Assembly (NCBI GenBank): GCA_900321665.1
Contig: ONWY01000062.1
Span: 1-7,128 of the forward strand
Length of the DNA: 7,128 nt
DNA from: an uncultured Eubacteriales bacterium
Lineage (GTDB): Bacteria > Bacillota > Clostridia > Oscillospirales > Acutalibacteraceae
Direction of reading: 5' to 3'
Shown piece after piece: positions 4,992 to 7,128 of this stretch. The notes beneath the pieces are model-generated. The model worked only from the letters and a program-made list of their open reading frames with translations. It was not told the DNA's origin and did no database searches. The number at the start of each line of letters is the position of its first letter. Position 1 is the stretch's first letter. A program made the translations under genes and the position numbers.

Positions 4992-6835
4992 AAACCACGC
5001 TGAAAATCTTTAGAAGAGATTTAAAAAATATATTCACAAATTCCATGGCGATTATTCTCGCGGTAGGCATCGCGTTATTGCCTTCGCTGTATGCCTGGTT
5101 TAATATTTATGCCAATTGGGACCCCTATGGCGCAACCGGCAATATGCAGGTGGCGGTCATCATTGAGGACGAGGGCTACCGTTACAAATCGATTGAAATC
5201 AATGTCGGCGAAAAAATCAAGGAAAGCCTCTCGGCAAACGATGCCATCGATTGGCAATTCATCGGCAAAGAGGAAGCGATGAAGGGTATTGAATCCGGTG
5301 TCTACTATGCCGGTATTGAAATTCCCAAGGGCTTTTCAAAATCGTTGACAAGCATTGTCAGCGCCGATTTCAAGCAGCCGAAAATCACCTACTATGCCAA
5401 TGAAAAGAAAAATGCCATTGCCACCAAAATCACCGATAAGGTCGTGCAAACCGTGCAATTAGAGGTCAATGAATCGTTTGTGACAACTGTCATCAATGTG
5501 CTCGGCTCCGTGCTCGGTGTGGTGGCGCAAACCGCGCAAAATGATGCGGGCGATTTTATCGGCGATCTCAACACTAAAATAGAGGAAACCAACGCCTCGA
5601 TTGATACCATCAAAAAAACAGTCGGCAGCTTTGAGGGCGTTATAAAGGTTGCCGAAACGCTGACACAGGCGGCAAACAACTCCACCTTGAGCAATGCCCT
5701 TTCCAATACCAACGCCCTTTTGGCAGACGGTCAGGATATGGCGGCGCTGATTCGCTCAAGTGTAAACGGCTTAACCGCCTCTGCCGATACCGCGCTGGCA
5801 GGCGCTGCCGGCGAAATCGATGCCGCAGCCGATATTGTAGCCTCCATCGGCGGGAAAGCCGCGGGTGACGCCGCCAAAAAAGCCGGCGAAGCACTGCCGC
5901 GCGTGACAAAGGTAAAGGGGCTTGTAGACACTGTCAAATCCCTGCTCGACAGCCTGAAACAGACGCTGCCTGCCGACCTGCCCGCACTCGATAAATTGGA
6001 CGCGCGCCTGGAAAGCGGCTCCGCCGCGCTCGAACGCGCAATCACCATGCTCACAAACATCAAAAACGGCGCTGCGCAAAGCGAGGTAAACAAGCTCAAA
6101 AACCAAATTGCCTCGCTCTCGGAGGACATCGGCTCCTTCCGCAGCGACTATGCCTCCAATGTGCAACCGCTTATTAATGATACCCTCGCGGATTTGATGG
6201 ATATGCTCACCGTGATGAGCAGCTTAATCAGCGATTTGAGCAGCGAGCTGCCGACCATGAAAACCCTTGCCGCAAGCATCGGCACCTCGGTGGAAAGCGG
6301 CGCGGATTTGGTGGCAGGCATCGACAAGCTCCTTTCCGGCATGCAATCGCAGCTGAGCTCTCTTGCCAAAAAGATTAACGGCTTGAGGGATAACGAGCTT
6401 GTCAACACCTTCTTAAATATTTCCGATAAAAATGCCGAGCAATTGGGCAAATTTATCGCCTGCCCCGTAGAGGTTGAAACCCAAAAGGTTTACGGCATTG
6501 AAAACTACGGCTCCGCCATGGCACCCTTCTACAGCACGCTCGCGCTGTGGGTCGGCGCGATGATACTGATTGCGGTTGTCAAGACCGATGTGAAGAAAAA
6601 GCATGAAATCGGCAATGTGAAGGCGCACCACAGCTACTTTGGCAGAATGCTTACCTTCCTGCTGTTCTCCGTCACACAGGCGCTGATTATCTGCATCGGC
6701 GACTTATACTTCTTAAAAATTCAGTGCTACCACCCCGCCAAATTTATTTTTGCGGGTGTTGTGGCAGCGGCGGCTTTCACCATCTTTATTTACTCCATCA
6801 CCGCCGCCTTCGGTGATATCGGCAAAGCCATCGGC
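4988..6835 (+). CDS. yhgE: YhgE/Pip family membrane protein, C-terminus replaced at a junction (616 aa of YhgE)
   Basis: YhgE/Pip proteins are large membrane proteins related to ABC-2-type permeases. The name comes from a Lactococcus phage infection protein, and relatives include YueB of the type VII secretion locus; the cellular role of most members is unknown. Seen here: a Lys/Arg-rich start and first membrane helix (about 18-38, with ALLPSLYAWFNIYANWDPY, the family's N-terminal mark); a long extracytoplasmic region (about 40-505) rich in Ala, Ser and Asp with helical stretches; then YGSAMAPFYSTLALWVGAM (508-526) opening the C-terminal membrane part, with further helices near 554-574 and 585-608 ending AAFGDIGKAIG. 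Normal members continue with roughly 100 more residues, including two or so more helices. Here the match stops at about residue 616 and an unrelated sequence follows in frame, so the gene as read is not a normal yhgE. It is the second gene of its operon. Confidence 0.88.
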
Positions 6836-6842
6836 TGTACCT
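6824..6842. other. Junction between YhgE and NSS-transporter sequence
   Basis: Left of about 6836 the translated frame is YhgE (AAFGDIGKAIG). Right of it (from CTWGED) it is transporter-like, with no stop or frame change between. Codon choice switches here. To the right, 13 of 14 Ile codons are ATC and 8 of 10 Leu codons are CTG with no TTA or TTG; to the left, ATT, TTA, TTG and CTC are all common. I count 37 G/C in bases 6841-6900 against about 32 in 6721-6780. No inverted repeat, target duplication or att-like sequence is visible. The exact breakpoint could lie anywhere in this short stretch. Confidence 0.75.
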
Positions 6843-7128
6843 GGGGCGAGGACACCTCCGGCAGCTTTTACGGCATGCTGCAGATCACGGACAGCATCAC
6901 GCAGGTCGGGGGACTGAATACGAAACTGCTCATCCCGTTCCTGGTCGTATGGGGTGTGGTCGGATTCATCATGTACAGAGGCATCAACAAGGGCATCGAC
7001 CTGGCATGCAAGATCTGCCTGCCGATTCTTCTGATCTGTACGGTCATCATCTTCTTCAGAGGGATCACCCTGCCGGGCGCCGTGGATGGTATCGCTTATA
7101 TGTTCACTCCGGACTGGAGCGCCATCGC
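6836..7128 (+). CDS. Internal fragment of a neurotransmitter:sodium symporter (NSS/SNF family)
   Basis: About 97 residues run off the right edge with no stop. They look like the middle of an NSS transporter, the LeuT/MhsT fold that moves amino acids into the cell with sodium. A loop with WGEDTSGSFYG comes first, then a helix like TM4 (fused-frame residues 647-664), the cytoplasmic YRGINKGIDLACKICLP link (663-679) in which RGI-x-KGI and K-x-x-x-P are typical, a helix like TM5 (about 678-690), then RGITLPGAVDGIAYMFTPDW (691-710), matching the family's TLPGA...G..F...PD pattern. TM1 to TM3, including the sodium-site helix TM1, are absent. As it stands it has no start codon or ribosome site of its own and reads as an extension of yhgE. 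Family assignment is from remembered motifs. Confidence 0.72.

Noticed and set aside
5392..6450. Several open frames on the minus strand opposite yhgE
   Set aside because: They are composition shadows of the GC-rich codons of yhgE: low-complexity Ser/Ala/Arg-rich translations, no ribosome sites, no recognisable domains.
6836..7128. A functional YhgE-transporter fusion protein
   Set aside because: The transporter part lacks the TM1-TM3 region, which includes the sodium-binding TM1, and codon use shifts abruptly at the join. An assembly or recombination join explains this better, though it is not proven.

Overview
The window looks like a chromosomal contig fragment from an anaerobic member of the Bacillota, most likely a gut-type Clostridia/Oscillospirales organism. 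The grounds are AT-rich intergenic DNA with sigma-A-type promoters (all five proposed have 17-bp spacers), purine-rich Shine-Dalgarno sites, a rubredoxin, a YhgE/Pip-family protein and a GH36 alpha-galactosidase. The genus cannot be told from the sequence alone. Nothing phage-like, no transposase, no CRISPR array and no RNA gene is visible.

Layout, left to right. Bases 1-238 hold no gene, but contain a short-repeat and hairpin segment and then a promoter. Bases 239-802 (+) encode a small monotopic phosphoglycosyl transferase that stands alone. A bidirectional terminator (815-850) separates it from a convergent two-gene unit on the minus strand: a branched-chain aminotransferase (ilvE, 2081-1017) followed 21 bp later by a very short rubredoxin (995-861). 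The 184-bp gap at 2082-2265 carries divergent promoters, one for ilvE and one for a 552-residue GH36 alpha-galactosidase (2266-3924, +). A second bidirectional terminator (3944-3978) serves the galactosidase and a convergent single-domain cupin (4336-3989, -). A further divergent promoter region (4337-4577) then drives a two-gene operon: a small two-helix membrane protein with a poly-glutamate tail (4578-4991), overlapping by 4 nt with a yhgE/pip-family gene (from 4988).

The strongest anomaly is at the right end. The yhgE reading frame stays open to the end of the window, but near 6836 the protein stops looking like YhgE. It becomes, in the same frame, a piece of a neurotransmitter:sodium symporter (NSS/SNF family, around TM4-TM5). 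Codon choice shifts at the same place: Ile becomes almost only ATC, and Leu becomes CTG-rich with no TTA or TTG. This is either a contig chimera, which I judge most likely, or a real recombination or fusion. It should be settled before the yhgE gene is used.

Functionally the window is a set of small independent units rather than one pathway: surface polysaccharide initiation, branched-chain amino acid transamination, electron transfer, alpha-galactoside breakdown, an unassigned cupin, and a membrane operon of the YhgE/Pip type. I see no clearly new multi-gene system. The least described parts are the poly-Glu partner of YhgE and the repeat segment at the left end.
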